A DNA stretch of 64,000 nt. Source: Enterocloster clostridioformis. GTDB taxonomy: Bacteria > Bacillota > Clostridia > Lachnospirales > Lachnospiraceae. Shown here in pieces: positions 1 to 9,256 of this stretch (the first letter of the stretch is position 1; each line of letters begins with the position of its first letter). The notes under the pieces were generated by a model that had not been told where the DNA came from, searched no databases, and saw only the letters and a list, made by a program, of their open reading frames with translations. Position numbers and translations under genes: made by a program. The stretch is from positions 5,208,001 through 5,272,000 of the forward strand of contig NZ_JAIWZC010000001.1 of the NCBI RefSeq assembly GCF_020297485.1. Direction: 5' to 3'.

Positions 1-420
1 AATTGGCGGATGGAGGAAGTAATATGTATGAGAGAATAAAAATTATTGTTTGTGCCCATAAGAAATGTAATATGCCGAAAGATCCAATGTATCTACCGCT
101 CCATGTAGGTGCTGCTGGAAAGAAGAATAAGGATGGGAGTCCATTAGATTTTGGTTATGTAAGAGACGATATAGGAGATAATATTTCTGATCGGAATTGT
201 AACTTTGGGACACAGACCGGATTATATTGGGCATGGAAAAACCTTGATGCTGATTACAAGGGATGAAATCGAGCCGATGCTTGATAAATATAAAGTTTTC
301 GTCCCTAAGAAGAGGCGATACTATATAGAATCCCTGTATTCCCACTATGCACATACCCATGATGAAACACATTTTCAAATAGTTGAGAAAATTATTAGCA
401 GTGATTGTCCTGAATACCTA

Positions 421-558
421 GTATAACTCGATTTAAATAAGCTTACAATTTAAGCATTGGTAGTAATCTGATTTCTTGGCTTACGTGTCCGTGCTTTGGG
501 CGCACGTTTCCCTTGGTTTTCAGGATAATAATGTAAACTTATTAAAATCGAGTTATAC
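421..558. mobile_element. 138-bp MITE, copy 1
   Basis: A short non-coding element whose ends are inverted repeats: GTATAACTCGATTT at the left and AAATCGAGTTATAC at the right, with similarity continuing into AATAAG.TTACA. It is flanked by TA at 419-420 and 559-560. Removing it together with the nested IS630 restores the DUF4422 reading frame, so TA is the target duplication. A second copy, with about one base difference, lies inverted at 22492-22629. TA duplication fits mobilisation by an IS630/Tc1-type transposase, but these ends differ from those of the adjacent IS630, so the helper element is not in the window. Confidence 0.85.
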
Positions 559-653
559 TAGTACAGCATTGCCAAAATAATAATGAATAGACGTTGCTTT
601 TTTATTGTAGTCGGTGCATAATAATTCTATCACTAAAGAATGGATGTGTTATT

Positions 654-1148
654 ATGCGAAGGAAAACAATTGATACTATCCCGGTTTTATCTGATGCCAT
701 GAAAAACATATTATCTGCTTTTTCAAAAAGCCGCTCCCTTCCGTCAGGACTGGTCAAAAGAGCCAGCATTGTCCTGCTTGCGTCACAGGGGGAACTCAAC
801 CAGAATATTGCACCACAGGTCGGGCTTCATTATAATAATGTTGCCACCTGGCGCAGTCGGTTCCTCGCGGCGCTCCCAGCCTTGCGGAGGATTGAAATGG
901 ACGACCCGAAAAAGCTTGAAGATGAGATACGGGCAGTCCTGTCCGATAAAAAACGCCCCGGTGCCCCGTCTGTTTTTACGCCGGACCAGATCATGCGGAT
1001 CATCGACCTTGCCTGCAGCAACCCAAATGATTTTGGGTACGAAGTAAGCCAGTGGAGTCTCCCGCTGTTAGTGGCAGAAATTAAAAAGCAGGGGATCGCT
1101 GAACAGATTTCTGAGAAATCTGTCAGCCGTTTTTTAAAAATGAGGTAG
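654..1148 (+). CDS. IS630 transposase, frame A (helix-turn-helix part)
   Basis: This 164-residue frame starts at ATG 654 (MRRKTIDTIPVLSD). It holds the N-terminal DNA-binding part: a LVKRASIVLLASQG helix followed by a helix-turn-helix (NQNIAPQVGLHYNNVATWR), then a winged region ending SEKSVSRFLKMR. It stops at 1148 just after the run TTTTTTAAAAATG. The catalytic half continues in the -1 frame, so a full transposase needs a -1 shift at TTTTTTA or the A run (1130-1140). IS630 relatives are known with both single and split frames. The shift could be programmed or a decay mutation; the canonical slippery heptamer favours the former. Confidence 0.85.
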   Translation: MRRKTIDTIPVLSDAMKNILSAFSKSRSLPSGLVKRASIVLLASQGELNQNIAPQVGLHYNNVATWRSRFLAALPALRRIEMDDPKKLEDEIRAVLSDKKRPGAPSVFTPDQIMRIIDLACSNPNDFGYEVSQWSLPLLVAEIKKQGIAEQISEKSVSRFLKMR

Positions 1149-1903
1149 ATTTACATCCCCACAAAATCCGTTACTGGCTTCATTCTTCGGAAAAGACGGA
1201 AGCCCCGGAATCTTTTGCGCGGAAAGTAAACGAAATCTGCGGCCTGTACCAGAGTGCCCAGGAACAAAGCCGGGAAGGTGCACACATTGTTTCCACGGAT
1301 GAAATGACCGGGGTACAAGCGCTGGAACATAAATATCCTGACAAGCTCCCATTACCCGGCCAGTGCGCCAAAATGGAGTTTGAGTATATCCGCCATGGCA
1401 CGACCAGCCTCATCGGGTTCTTTGATGTTGCAACGGGCCGTATGGAAATGCCGTATTTAAACTCCACACGCACAGAAGAGGATTTTGTGGAAGCCGTGAA
1501 AGCATTGGTAGGGACAGACCCGCAAGCCCCATGGACATTTATATGCGATGGCCTAAACACCCATAAATCGGAAGCCCTTGTCCGCTTTGTGGCAGAAGCC
1601 TGTGCCCTTGGCGTGGAGCTGGGCAAAAAAGGGAAAACAGGGATCCTTAAAAGTATGGAAAGCCGAGCGGATTTCCTGCATGACCCTTCCCACCGGATCC
1701 GCTTTGTCTATACTCCGAAACACAGTTCCTGGATGAACCAGATTGAGATATGGTTTGGCATCATTAACCGGAAGCTGCTGAAGCGGAAAAGCTACCTATC
1801 AATAGAAGAACTGGAAGCAAGCATCCTGCGCTTTATTGAACAATACAATCTTACAGCACACCCATTTAAGTGGACATATGCCGGGATACCATTAGTAATT
1901 TAA
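1142..1903 (+). CDS. IS630 transposase, frame B (DDE catalytic part)
   Basis: The open frame runs from the frame A overlap (EVDLHPHKIRYWLHS) to a stop at 1903. Its first internal ATG is at 1304, but the reading upstream of that is clearly homologous to IS630, so expression is expected as an A-B fusion by -1 frameshifting. The catalytic acidic residues appear as VSTDEMTG, FICDGLNTHKSE and the C-terminal SSWMNQIEIWFG motif. Nothing suggests damage other than the split itself. Confidence 0.85.
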   Translation, partial: EVDLHPHKIRYWLHSSEKTEAPESFARKVNEICGLYQSAQEQSREGAHIVSTDEMTGVQALEHKYPDKLPLPGQCAKMEFEYIRHGTTSLIGFFDVATGRMEMPYLNSTRTEEDFVEAVKALVGTDPQAPWTFICDGLNTHKSEALVRFVAEACALGVELGKKGKTGILKSMESRADFLHDPSHRIRFVYTPKHSSWMNQIEIWFGIINRKLLKRKSYLSIEELEASILRFIEQYNLTAHPFKWTYAGIPLVI

Positions 1904-2301
1904 TCACTGATATTTAAGCAATGCTGTACTAGATGCCTTTAAAAAGGTGATGAAAAGAAAATGGGGATATATGTTCAATATGATGATCCTGGAGAGAAAT
2001 ATGATGGATGATTATTGTTCATGGCTTTTCAATATTCTTTTTCAGGTAGTTGAACGTATAGATAAGTCCAATTTGTCAGCTTTTGATAGCCGTTTCTGTG
2101 GAAGGATAAGCGAAATTTTGTTTGATGTTTGGCTGGAATACAAATTACAGACTGGAGAAATCAGCAAATCAGAGGTGAAGGAACTTCCATATATGGAAGA
2201 TGTTAATTGGGCTTTTAAAGTAAAGGTTTTTCTTTCGGCAAAATTTCTCCACAAGAAATATGGAGTAAGTTCATAATTGATTACATAAGGAGAGCAGAAT
2301 T

Positions 2302-3152
2302 ATGAAGTTTAAATACGTTGTAGTAGGAGCTGGTCTTGCGGGAATTACGATAGCTGAGAGGATTGCCACGCAGCTCCATGAAAAAGTGTTAATTATTGAA
2401 AAAAGACCGCAGATAGGTGGCAATGTTTATGATGAATATAACGACGCAGGTATCCTCATTCAAAAATATGGGCCACACACATTTCACACAAACGACAAAG
2501 AAGTGTTTGACTATGTGTGCCAATATTGTGACTGGCATGAATATCAGCACCGCGTTATGTCATATGTTAATGGTAATTTCGTACCGATGCCGATTTCTTT
2601 GGAAACCATCAATCAGCTCTACAATATGAACCTTTCTGAAGATGGGATGGACGCATTCATTGAAAGTCGGAAGATTAAGATTGATGAGATTAAAACCAGC
2701 GAAGATGTGGTGTTGAGTCAGGGAGGGCAGGATATTTATGAGAAGTTCTTTAAGTACTTCACAATCAAACAATGGGGTGTATCTCCTGCTGAATTAGAAA
2801 GTATCAAGTTCATTTTTGAAACACATGATTGTGAGTCCTATCAGCCTGTCGCCAGCACCCGTTGGCCGATGGACTATGATTATACCCGGATTACGGAGTT
2901 CAAAAAGCTCACTGACCAAAAGAACGATAAGACTACTATCCTCAAGGAAATCCCTTGCGATGGGGAAGAACCGTTCTATACCTTTCCTACAGCAGAATGG
3001 AAAGCTCTTGCGCAGCAGTATAGGGATTTAGCAACGCAGGAAGAGAATGTGATTTTCCTAGTAGGAGATTGGCAGAGTACAAGTACTATGACATGGATGA
3101 TGTTATTCGGCGTTCATTAGATGTGTTTTCAGAGATTGCTAAGGTGAATTAA
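2302..3152 (+). pseudogene. glf: UDP-galactopyranose mutase, internally deleted and frameshifted
   Basis: The N-terminus has the FAD-binding GAGLAGITIAERIA and the family motif GPHTFHTNDKEVFDYV. UGM converts UDP-galactopyranose to UDP-galactofuranose for surface glycans. After KQWGVSPAELE the sequence jumps directly to SIKFIFETHDCESYQPV; in known UGMs about 80 residues, including much of the substrate site, lie between these. Near 3058-3070 the frame is shifted, so the readable frame ends at 3120, while the native tail (LAEYKYYDMDDVIRRSLDVF) continues in another frame to TAA at 3150-3152. That stop overlaps the next ATG by one base, showing the old operon coupling. Function is almost certainly lost. 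Confidence 0.85.
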
Positions 3153-4228
3153 TGAGAAACAAGAAGAAAAAAATTGGCCTGATCGGATATCTGGGTTATG
3201 CAACGTCAACTCCAATTATCGGGGGTCAGATGAGCAAAACGAGAGGCATCATCAAGCAACTTGAGCAGGAGTATCCAGGCCAGATCATGAGTGTAGACAC
3301 TTCTAATTGGAAAAAGGAGGTGTTTTCACTGATTTTGCAGTGTTTTGAAGTCGCCAACCAGTGTGATGTTGTAATTGTTATGCCGAATAAGAATGGTATT
3401 AAGTTTGTTTTGCCTTTCTTTGCACTTTTAAAGGGTATCAAACGATATAAAATGGCGTATCCAATTGTTGGAGGTTGGCTGACGGGATTGCTGAAAAAGC
3501 ATAGATATCTGGCTTGGGCCTTTAAAAAAGTTAATTATCTCTTGCCGGAAACTAAGCAGTTGATGGAAGAACTTAAGAAGTTTACAGATGCGCCCATAGA
3601 TGTTATGTCTATTTTCTCAACAAGGAAACCGTTGAAATTAGAAAGTCTAGATTTTGATGCGCAGATACCGTTCAAGTTCTGTACATTCTCCAGAGTGACT
3701 CCAACAAAAGGTATTGACGATGCAATAGAGGCAATTGCAAATGTCAATCAAAGCGTAGACGGTCTTCTATGCAAATTAGATGTTTGGGGACCTATAGAAG
3801 AAAAGTACTCTGATCATTACAAAAAGATTTTTGAAAAGAATAAGGAGTTTGCTACATATAAGGGTTTAATAACCAGTGATGAAGGCCTCGAAAAACTTTC
3901 AGAATACTACATGATGCTATTTCCGACTTATTATCCGGGCGAAGGGTTCCCTACAGCAATTTGCGAGAGCTTTATGGCAGGTTTGCCTGTTATAGCATCA
4001 GACTGGCGTTTCAATAATGAACTTGTAGAGAATAAAGAAACAAGCTTTCTGATTCCTGTTCATGATGTCGACGGGATTGCGAGATGCATTGATTACGCCA
4101 TTAATCATCGAGAAGATATCAACAAGATGAAAACAAAGTGTTTAATGATTAGTGAACAATTTAAGCCTGTTGAGGTTATGAGAAATTTGGATTTCTGGAT
4201 AAGGAAGGAACATAATTTTGGCAAGTGA
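3152..4228 (+). CDS. GT4-family glycosyltransferase
   Basis: A 358-residue GT-B fold glycosyltransferase. The N-terminal domain begins KKKIGLIGYLGYATSTPIIGG. The C-terminal nucleotide-sugar domain has CTFSRVTPTKGIDDAIEA at about residue 180 and the donor-site signature GEGFPTAICESFMAGLPV at about residue 262, with two glutamates eight positions apart. It probably adds a sugar to a lipid-linked capsule repeat unit in the cytoplasm. The ATG at 3152 overlaps the stop of the mutase frame, so it was translationally coupled to glf. It is the only apparently intact gene left in the polysaccharide cluster, so its present role is doubtful. Donor and acceptor cannot be read from the sequence. Confidence 0.8.
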   Translation: MRNKKKKIGLIGYLGYATSTPIIGGQMSKTRGIIKQLEQEYPGQIMSVDTSNWKKEVFSLILQCFEVANQCDVVIVMPNKNGIKFVLPFFALLKGIKRYKMAYPIVGGWLTGLLKKHRYLAWAFKKVNYLLPETKQLMEELKKFTDAPIDVMSIFSTRKPLKLESLDFDAQIPFKFCTFSRVTPTKGIDDAIEAIANVNQSVDGLLCKLDVWGPIEEKYSDHYKKIFEKNKEFATYKGLITSDEGLEKLSEYYMMLFPTYYPGEGFPTAICESFMAGLPVIASDWRFNNELVENKETSFLIPVHDVDGIARCIDYAINHREDINKMKTKCLMISEQFKPVEVMRNLDFWIRKEHNFGK

Positions 4229-4268
4229 AGCTGATTTATGTCGAACTGTAAAATGAGGAGAATGTAGT

Positions 4269-4630
4269 ATGAAAAAATTGTTGATATATTTCCCTGAAGA
4301 GAAACTGTTTCCTAAAGGGGGGCAGGCGGGGTATTTGTTTAATTTAAAAAAAGGATTGGACGCAATAGGTGAATCTGAGTATCTTCCTATTGATATTTCT
4401 TTTTATAATAATGGACCATCACGTTTTGAGGATAATTCAAAACTCCGGAATATGATGCCTGAGCGTATTTTGGAGATAAGAAGGGCTATTAACGATGCCT
4501 ATTTTCTACGCAAGAAGCTTCCTGTAGATAGAGAACTGTATAATTACGATATGATACATTTTCACTGGACAGAGGAAATGTATCTGAATCGTGATTTCCT
4601 TTCAGATTATAAAGGGAAAGTAATATTAAC
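4269..4630 (+). pseudogene. Glycosyltransferase, 5' part, cut by the IS66 unit
   Basis: The start ATG at 4269 follows a GAGGAG-type site. About 120 residues of a GT4-like N-terminal domain remain (KKLLIYFPEEKLFPKGGQAGY, then YDMIHFHWTEEMYLN, and KGKVIL). The frame is cut at ATATTAAC (4623-4630), the 8-bp target duplication of the IS66 unit. It resumes after the second copy of that octamer at 14121 as KVILTSHSPCVMYKEKIGKL, confirming one gene split by transposition. The catalytic C-terminal domain is absent from the window. Confidence 0.8.
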
Positions 4631-4766
4631 GTAAGTAAGTAATAATCCGTATCTTGACAAAAGTAAGCGCCAAATATACCTGCGGATTTTCTAATCCGCC
4701 TTCTTCCGCTATAATTGTAGCTGTTAGATACTTAGACTATTTCACTACAATTATGGAGGATAGGTT

Positions 4767-5177
4767 ATGGCAGCTACTCGCAAAGCCCGTGTTCCTATGG
4801 CAGAACAGATCAGGCTTATCAATGAATGCCGCCAGAGCGGCATGACAGATGCTGAATGGTGCCGTGAAAATGACATCGCAGTAAGCACCTTTTATAACTG
4901 GGTCAGCCGATGCCGGAAAGCGGCAGCGGAACAGATCCCTGCACCGAATTACGGTCATCATGCAGATCCACTTCCAAAACAGGATGTGGTTCCCATTGAT
5001 ATTGTTCCGGATCATCTTCCGGAGCAGCATGCGGCATCACAGATGCAGCAAATGTACCTTGACAATTCACATACGATTGAAGTGACCATGAAAGATGTGA
5101 TCATTCGGATCAGCAATGATGCCGACCCTGTCCTTCTTACAAGGACACTCCGTCTGATCCGGGAGACTTCATGTTAG
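4767..5177 (+). CDS. tnpA: IS66-family accessory protein TnpA (left element)
   Basis: A 136-residue protein preceded by GGAGG. The N-terminal helix-turn-helix (AEQIRLINECRQSGMTDAEW followed by STFYNWVSRCRK) is typical of the IS66 first frame. The C-terminal half is a variable linker and a small beta region. IS66 transposition needs TnpA and TnpB in addition to the TnpC transposase. Its stop at 5177 overlaps the tnpB start at 5171, as usual for the family. It looks intact, although the partner tnpB is interrupted. Confidence 0.85.
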   Translation: MAATRKARVPMAEQIRLINECRQSGMTDAEWCRENDIAVSTFYNWVSRCRKAAAEQIPAPNYGHHADPLPKQDVVPIDIVPDHLPEQHAASQMQQMYLDNSHTIEVTMKDVIIRISNDADPVLLTRTLRLIRETSC

Positions 5178-5232
5178 GCGATATCTCCGGACTTGAAAAG
5201 ATCTACATCGTCTGTGGCTTATCCTCTCGATA

Positions 5233-5302
5233 TTTTTATCCTCATCTTTTTGAGAAGGCATTGATTTTAAGGCATTTTTTCAGAAAAATATGAGGATAAA
5301 AA
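5233..5302. repeat. Left palindromic end of the RIT-like element
   Basis: TTTTTATCCTCAT at 5233-5245 is inverted as ATGAGGATAAAAA at 5290-5302, separated by 44 bases. This gives an imperfect palindrome of about 70 bp, probably paired recombinase-binding arms. The right end of the element has the same arrangement. Confidence 0.7.
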
Positions 5303-5350
5303 GTCATATGCGATAATGAAATCACAATAAAATCGGAAGGATGTGATTTC

Positions 5351-7255
5351 ATGAATTACGACGAAACCGTAAACAAAGTAATGATACTGCTGAAAGAAAA
5401 GGAGATATGTTCAAGTAGCCGAAAGTCACACAGAGATTGCTATGAGTCCCTCAGGCTTTTTATAAAGCAGAGAAATGAGGAGTATTCAGATTGTATTCGT
5501 GAAGGTTGGATATCTGAGATCAAAACTGAATTACCACGGCAAAGATGTGCCATATGGATACAGTATGTTTACCAGTTGGAGGAGATGGACTCCACAGGGA
5601 CTGTTTCCGACCGCAGACTTTATCTTAATCAGTCAAACTATGACAAGCTGCCTTTATTATGGAGAAAAGATCTTGACATATATCTGGATGATTGTAGTAA
5701 ACGCTATACAACTCGTACATTAGAATTAACCCGTATTTACTGTTCTTCAGGCTTATTCTTTCTGGATGATATCGGGGTTCATGCTATTACGGAGGTCACC
5801 TATGACTCGATTATAAAACTGACAAAGACAAAAATGTATTGTTCTGATGATACAAGAGCCGTGATACTGAATAATACTGCGCGAATGATCAGGTTTTATG
5901 GTGAAAAGGGACTTTGCCCTATGAGCTATGTTCTTGTTTTTGACTGCCAGATATTTCCTCATATCGGATTACTGTCGGATTTCTCTGATGAAAGTCTTAC
6001 AGTGCTCCGGAATATAACGAGTGTAGCCATGTCGGTGGACAGTTTCTATAATTCAATCGTACCTTTTATTGAACTTTTAGAAACTCATGGATATGTTGGG
6101 ACAACTTTGAAACTTGCTAAACATGCATTGACTGCATTGTATCTTTTTCTTGATATGAATCAATTAGGATTTCATCAAGATATCATGTGGATCTGGTTCG
6201 CAGAAATCAGAAAAACAATGGGGACTTCATGGCTCCACTGGAGGCGTGTTCTGAAATTTTATGAAGATTATACCCTTACTGGTGATATCCATCCGAATGG
6301 TAAGTACAGATACCAGCCTATCAGTTTCGATAAACTGCCATTATGGTGCAGAGAGCCAATAGAAGGTCTTTTGGAACAGAAAAGACGTGAGTTTCGAGAG
6401 CCAGGTACAATCGATAGTTACATGTATTCCTGTACCCGTTTTTGTATGTTTTTGCTTGATCATGGCTATGAAAGTTTCAAGAATCTTTCATTCGCTGTTG
6501 TAAAAGATTTTTCATTACATGATGAGCATGCCACTTTTGCGGGAAGAGCAGGACGCTTTGTCATTGTAAGGGCATTTCTTCGTTTTCTTGATGAAAACGG
6601 ATATACAGATGTACACAAGCTGGATCTATGTTTGATGACCGGTACCGCTCCGTGCGATAAGATCATTGATGTATTATCTGATGAGCAGATTCAAAGAATT
6701 CATACATTCCGTACAGAACATAATACCCCTGTAGAACTTCGTGATATTGCGATAGTATTACTTGGTCTGCGGATGGGAATGAGGGCGTATGATGTTCTTT
6801 CTCTCCGTTTTCAGGACATAGACTGGAAAAAACGACAGATTTCAATAATCATGAAAAAAACCAGGACTCAGATCACCCTTCCCATGCCTGTTGAAGTGGG
6901 CAATGCGTTATATCTGTATATAACCAAAGGAAGACCCCGGAATAATAGCGGATACATTTTCATAAGGTCAAAAGCTCCTTATGGAAAACTTACAGGTAAG
7001 ATATGTACCAAAGCGCTTTGGCGTATCCTTCCTGAACGAAAAGATGTAAAAGGCGGCGGTTTTCATGTGACCCGTAGGACATCTGCCACGAATCTCTTGC
7101 GGAACCATGCAGGGATTGATGATGTAATGGATGCACTTGGACACCGTGATTCCACAAGTGTCATGAAGTATCTGCTTCTGGATGATGAAAGAAGCAGGAA
7201 ATGTGGATTATCCCTGGAGAGTACAGGGCTCCTTTTGAGAGGAGGGCTGGCATGA
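5351..7255 (+). CDS. Tyrosine recombinase, first gene of the trio (RitA position)
   Basis: A 634-residue protein starting at ATG 5351 after GGAAGGATG. The catalytic domain is C-terminal: arginine in LGLRMGMRAYDVLSLR (about residue 475), HVTRRTSATNLL with the His-x-x-Arg pair (about 575), LGHRDSTSVMKYLLLD with the second histidine and the probable nucleophilic tyrosine (about 595-605). The long N-terminal half holds repeated core-binding-like regions (YDKLPLLWRKDLDIYL near 100 and FDKLPLWCREPIEGLL near 325), suggesting an internal duplication. Its length resembles Tn554 TnpB. The stop overlaps the next start as ATGA. Confidence 0.8.
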   Translation: MNYDETVNKVMILLKEKEICSSSRKSHRDCYESLRLFIKQRNEEYSDCIREGWISEIKTELPRQRCAIWIQYVYQLEEMDSTGTVSDRRLYLNQSNYDKLPLLWRKDLDIYLDDCSKRYTTRTLELTRIYCSSGLFFLDDIGVHAITEVTYDSIIKLTKTKMYCSDDTRAVILNNTARMIRFYGEKGLCPMSYVLVFDCQIFPHIGLLSDFSDESLTVLRNITSVAMSVDSFYNSIVPFIELLETHGYVGTTLKLAKHALTALYLFLDMNQLGFHQDIMWIWFAEIRKTMGTSWLHWRRVLKFYEDYTLTGDIHPNGKYRYQPISFDKLPLWCREPIEGLLEQKRREFREPGTIDSYMYSCTRFCMFLLDHGYESFKNLSFAVVKDFSLHDEHATFAGRAGRFVIVRAFLRFLDENGYTDVHKLDLCLMTGTAPCDKIIDVLSDEQIQRIHTFRTEHNTPVELRDIAIVLLGLRMGMRAYDVLSLRFQDIDWKKRQISIIMKKTRTQITLPMPVEVGNALYLYITKGRPRNNSGYIFIRSKAPYGKLTGKICTKALWRILPERKDVKGGGFHVTRRTSATNLLRNHAGIDDVMDALGHRDSTSVMKYLLLDDERSRKCGLSLESTGLLLRGGLA

Positions 7256-8235
7256 AGATGGGTGAATACCAGTTCAAAAGCTGTTTCGCACCATATCTTG
7301 AAAAGTTTATAAGCGAAAAACGGGCTGTAGGTTTTATATATGAAAGCGAAGAATGGAAACTGAAACGCTTTGATGCCTTTTGCATAGAAAGCGCAGTTAC
7401 AGAACCTTGCTTAAGCAGGGATCTTGTAAAGGAATGGGGGACATTGCGTGATGGCGAAGCTCTTGCCACATGCTCTTCCAGGACATCTGTACTACGGCAG
7501 TTTGCGCTGTTTCTGACTTCACTGGGTATGGAAGCATATATTCCATCAAATTTCTACAAGGCAGAGAAAAACGTAGTTCACATCCTGTCAGAAGCTGAAA
7601 TAAAAGCGTTCTTTGAAGCAGTTGACGATTGTGTTCCTGCTATAAAAGCGACAGGATTTCATAGATTAGTTACCGAGTATAAAGTGATCTTTCGGCTTAT
7701 CTATTGCTGTGGTCTGCGTATTTCAGAAGCCAGGAAGCTGTATTGGAAGGATGTGGATCTTCAATACGGAACAATCCATATATATCAGTCGAAAGGTCAC
7801 AAAGACCGATTGATCTACATGGCCACAGATCTGACTGAACTGTTACAGGCATACGCTAAAGTGCTGCGCGATAAATACCATTGTCTGTCAGACTGGGTTT
7901 TCCCAGCGCGGGAGACAGATAAGTGCCTCAGTGTTGGTACAATCGATAAAAAGTTTCGTGATTTCTGGGCATTAACACCTTTTGCAGAATCATGTGACAA
8001 GGCTCCGACAGTCCATTGTCTTCGCCATGCTTTTGTAGTTAAAAGAATGAATCTGTGGATGGAAGAAGGGGTTCCTTTAAAAGAAATGCTCCCCTTCCTC
8101 AGCCGGTACCTGGGTCATCAGAGCCCGGATGAAACATTCTATTATTATCATCAGGTTGCTGAAGCATTCCGTATCATCAGGGATAAAGATGAAACTGGAA
8201 GATATGTGATCCCAGAGGTAAATGCTTATGAATAG
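7252..8235 (+). CDS. Tyrosine recombinase, second gene of the trio (RitB position)
   Basis: A 327-residue protein. ATG 7252 is chosen over the longer upstream reading because it overlaps the previous stop (ATGA) and follows GGAGG. It has an N-terminal SAM-like core-binding domain, then catalytic motifs: YCCGLRISEARKLY with the first arginine, SKGHKDRLIYM with the beta-hairpin lysine, HCLRHAFVVKRM, and LGHQSPDETFYYYHQV with the final histidine and tyrosine. All expected catalytic residues are visible. It likely acts with the other two recombinases in excision and integration of the element. Confidence 0.85.
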   Translation: MKMGEYQFKSCFAPYLEKFISEKRAVGFIYESEEWKLKRFDAFCIESAVTEPCLSRDLVKEWGTLRDGEALATCSSRTSVLRQFALFLTSLGMEAYIPSNFYKAEKNVVHILSEAEIKAFFEAVDDCVPAIKATGFHRLVTEYKVIFRLIYCCGLRISEARKLYWKDVDLQYGTIHIYQSKGHKDRLIYMATDLTELLQAYAKVLRDKYHCLSDWVFPARETDKCLSVGTIDKKFRDFWALTPFAESCDKAPTVHCLRHAFVVKRMNLWMEEGVPLKEMLPFLSRYLGHQSPDETFYYYHQVAEAFRIIRDKDETGRYVIPEVNAYE

Positions 8236-9250
8236 AAAAAAATCTCAGAAAAAACTGTTTTTTTCGAAGACCCTCGAATTTCTTGAGCATTATCTCCCGG
8301 ATCAAGTATTAAAAAGTAGAAACACGGTTGAAACATATCGGGATGCATTGACAGTTTTCAGGCGATATGTAACAGATATCAGGCACCTGTCGATACGGTC
8401 ATTCGGGTTTGAAGACTGTACACATGATTTTTTATTGTCATACATAGAGTTCCTAAAACAAAGTGGTAATGCTGAAACAACATGCAACAACAGGTTAGCT
8501 GCAATCAGAGCATACCTATGGTATGCTGCAGACAGTGATATTTCCCTGCAGACAGTAGCTTTGACAGCATCGAGAGTTCCTTTTCTCAAAGTACCTAAGC
8601 TGACACGGGAGGTGATATCGGAAGAAGCTCTTAAAGCATTACTTACAGCACCACCCCACACAAAGATTGGTCAACGGGATCAGCTGATTCTGATACTGCT
8701 TTATGATTCTGCCATTAGAGTCTCCGAATTATTATCCCTGGATGTATCTTCTGTAAATCTCAATGCGGAAATACCATATCTGAGGATATATGGAAAGGGT
8801 GATAAAGAAAGAATCGTTGCTATCACAGAAAAAACAGTCCGTCATTTAAAGAATTATCTGAACCTCTATCATCCAACAATCATTCCTGACCTGCCCTTGA
8901 TCTATACAATGATCAAAGGCCGAAAAGACAGGATGTCTGTAGGAAATGTAGAACGCATCATAAAAAAGTATGCGTCTCAGATACGGTCACAGTACCCAGA
9001 TTTTCCAGAACACTGCTATCCACACATGCTGCGTAGGACGCGTGCAACAAATCTATATCAGGATGGAACAGAACTAGAGCTTGTTTCCAGGATACTGGGA
9101 CATTCTTCGACAGAAACAACACGAATCTATGCTGTCCCTTCTATAGAAATGATGCGAAAAGCAATGGAGACAGGAAGTTTATCAACGGATGAGAAACCAT
9201 TGTGGCCAGATGATGAAGAAGAAATGGCACGTATCTGTGGGTTAAGATGA
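8228..9250 (+). CDS. Tyrosine recombinase, third gene of the trio (RitC position)
   Basis: A 340-residue recombinase. ATG 8228 is preferred to ATG 8222 because it sits about nine bases after GAGG. It overlaps the previous gene by eight bases. Catalytic residues are seen in YDSAIRVSELLSLD, GKGDKERIVAI, HMLRRTRATNLYQ and LGHSSTETTRIYAVPS (probable nucleophile Y). The C-terminus is an acidic tail (PDDEEEMARICGLR). It looks intact. The three genes are fully overlapping, which implies one polycistronic message from a promoter in the left end. Confidence 0.85.
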   Translation: MNRKKSQKKLFFSKTLEFLEHYLPDQVLKSRNTVETYRDALTVFRRYVTDIRHLSIRSFGFEDCTHDFLLSYIEFLKQSGNAETTCNNRLAAIRAYLWYAADSDISLQTVALTASRVPFLKVPKLTREVISEEALKALLTAPPHTKIGQRDQLILILLYDSAIRVSELLSLDVSSVNLNAEIPYLRIYGKGDKERIVAITEKTVRHLKNYLNLYHPTIIPDLPLIYTMIKGRKDRMSVGNVERIIKKYASQIRSQYPDFPEHCYPHMLRRTRATNLYQDGTELELVSRILGHSSTETTRIYAVPSIEMMRKAMETGSLSTDEKPLWPDDEEEMARICGLR

Positions 9251-9256
9251 AAAATG

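Larger units (their letters stand above)
561..1929 (+). mobile_element. IS630-family insertion sequence, nested in the MITE end
   Basis: The terminal inverted repeats are GTACAGCATTGC at 561-572 and GCAATGCTGTAC at 1918-1929, and the element is flanked by TA at 559-560 and 1930-1931. The left TA is also the right flank of the MITE, so this element inserted after the MITE. It carries two overlapping transposase frames. Its length, TA target and DDE signature all match IS630. Confidence 0.9.
24..2276 (+). pseudogene. DUF4422-type capsular glycosyltransferase, broken three ways
   Basis: The start ATG at 24 follows GGAGGAAG. The N-terminal part carries family features: KIIVCAHKK, then a YVRDDIGDNIS-like stretch, then GLYWAWKNLDADYKG. 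The reading frame then switches at about 250-270 to LITRDEIEPMLDKYKVFVPKKRRYYIESLYSHYAHTHDE written without a break only in the other frame, so the intervening conserved segment (normally starting LVHYRRYF) is missing. At 420 the gene is cut by a MITE with an IS630 nested in its end. The frame resumes exactly after the IS630 (CPEYL joined to DAFKKVMKRKWG) and runs to a stop at 2276. Members of this family transfer sugars in capsule and exopolysaccharide synthesis. Family assignment rests on remembered motifs; non-function is clear from the sequence. Confidence 0.8.
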
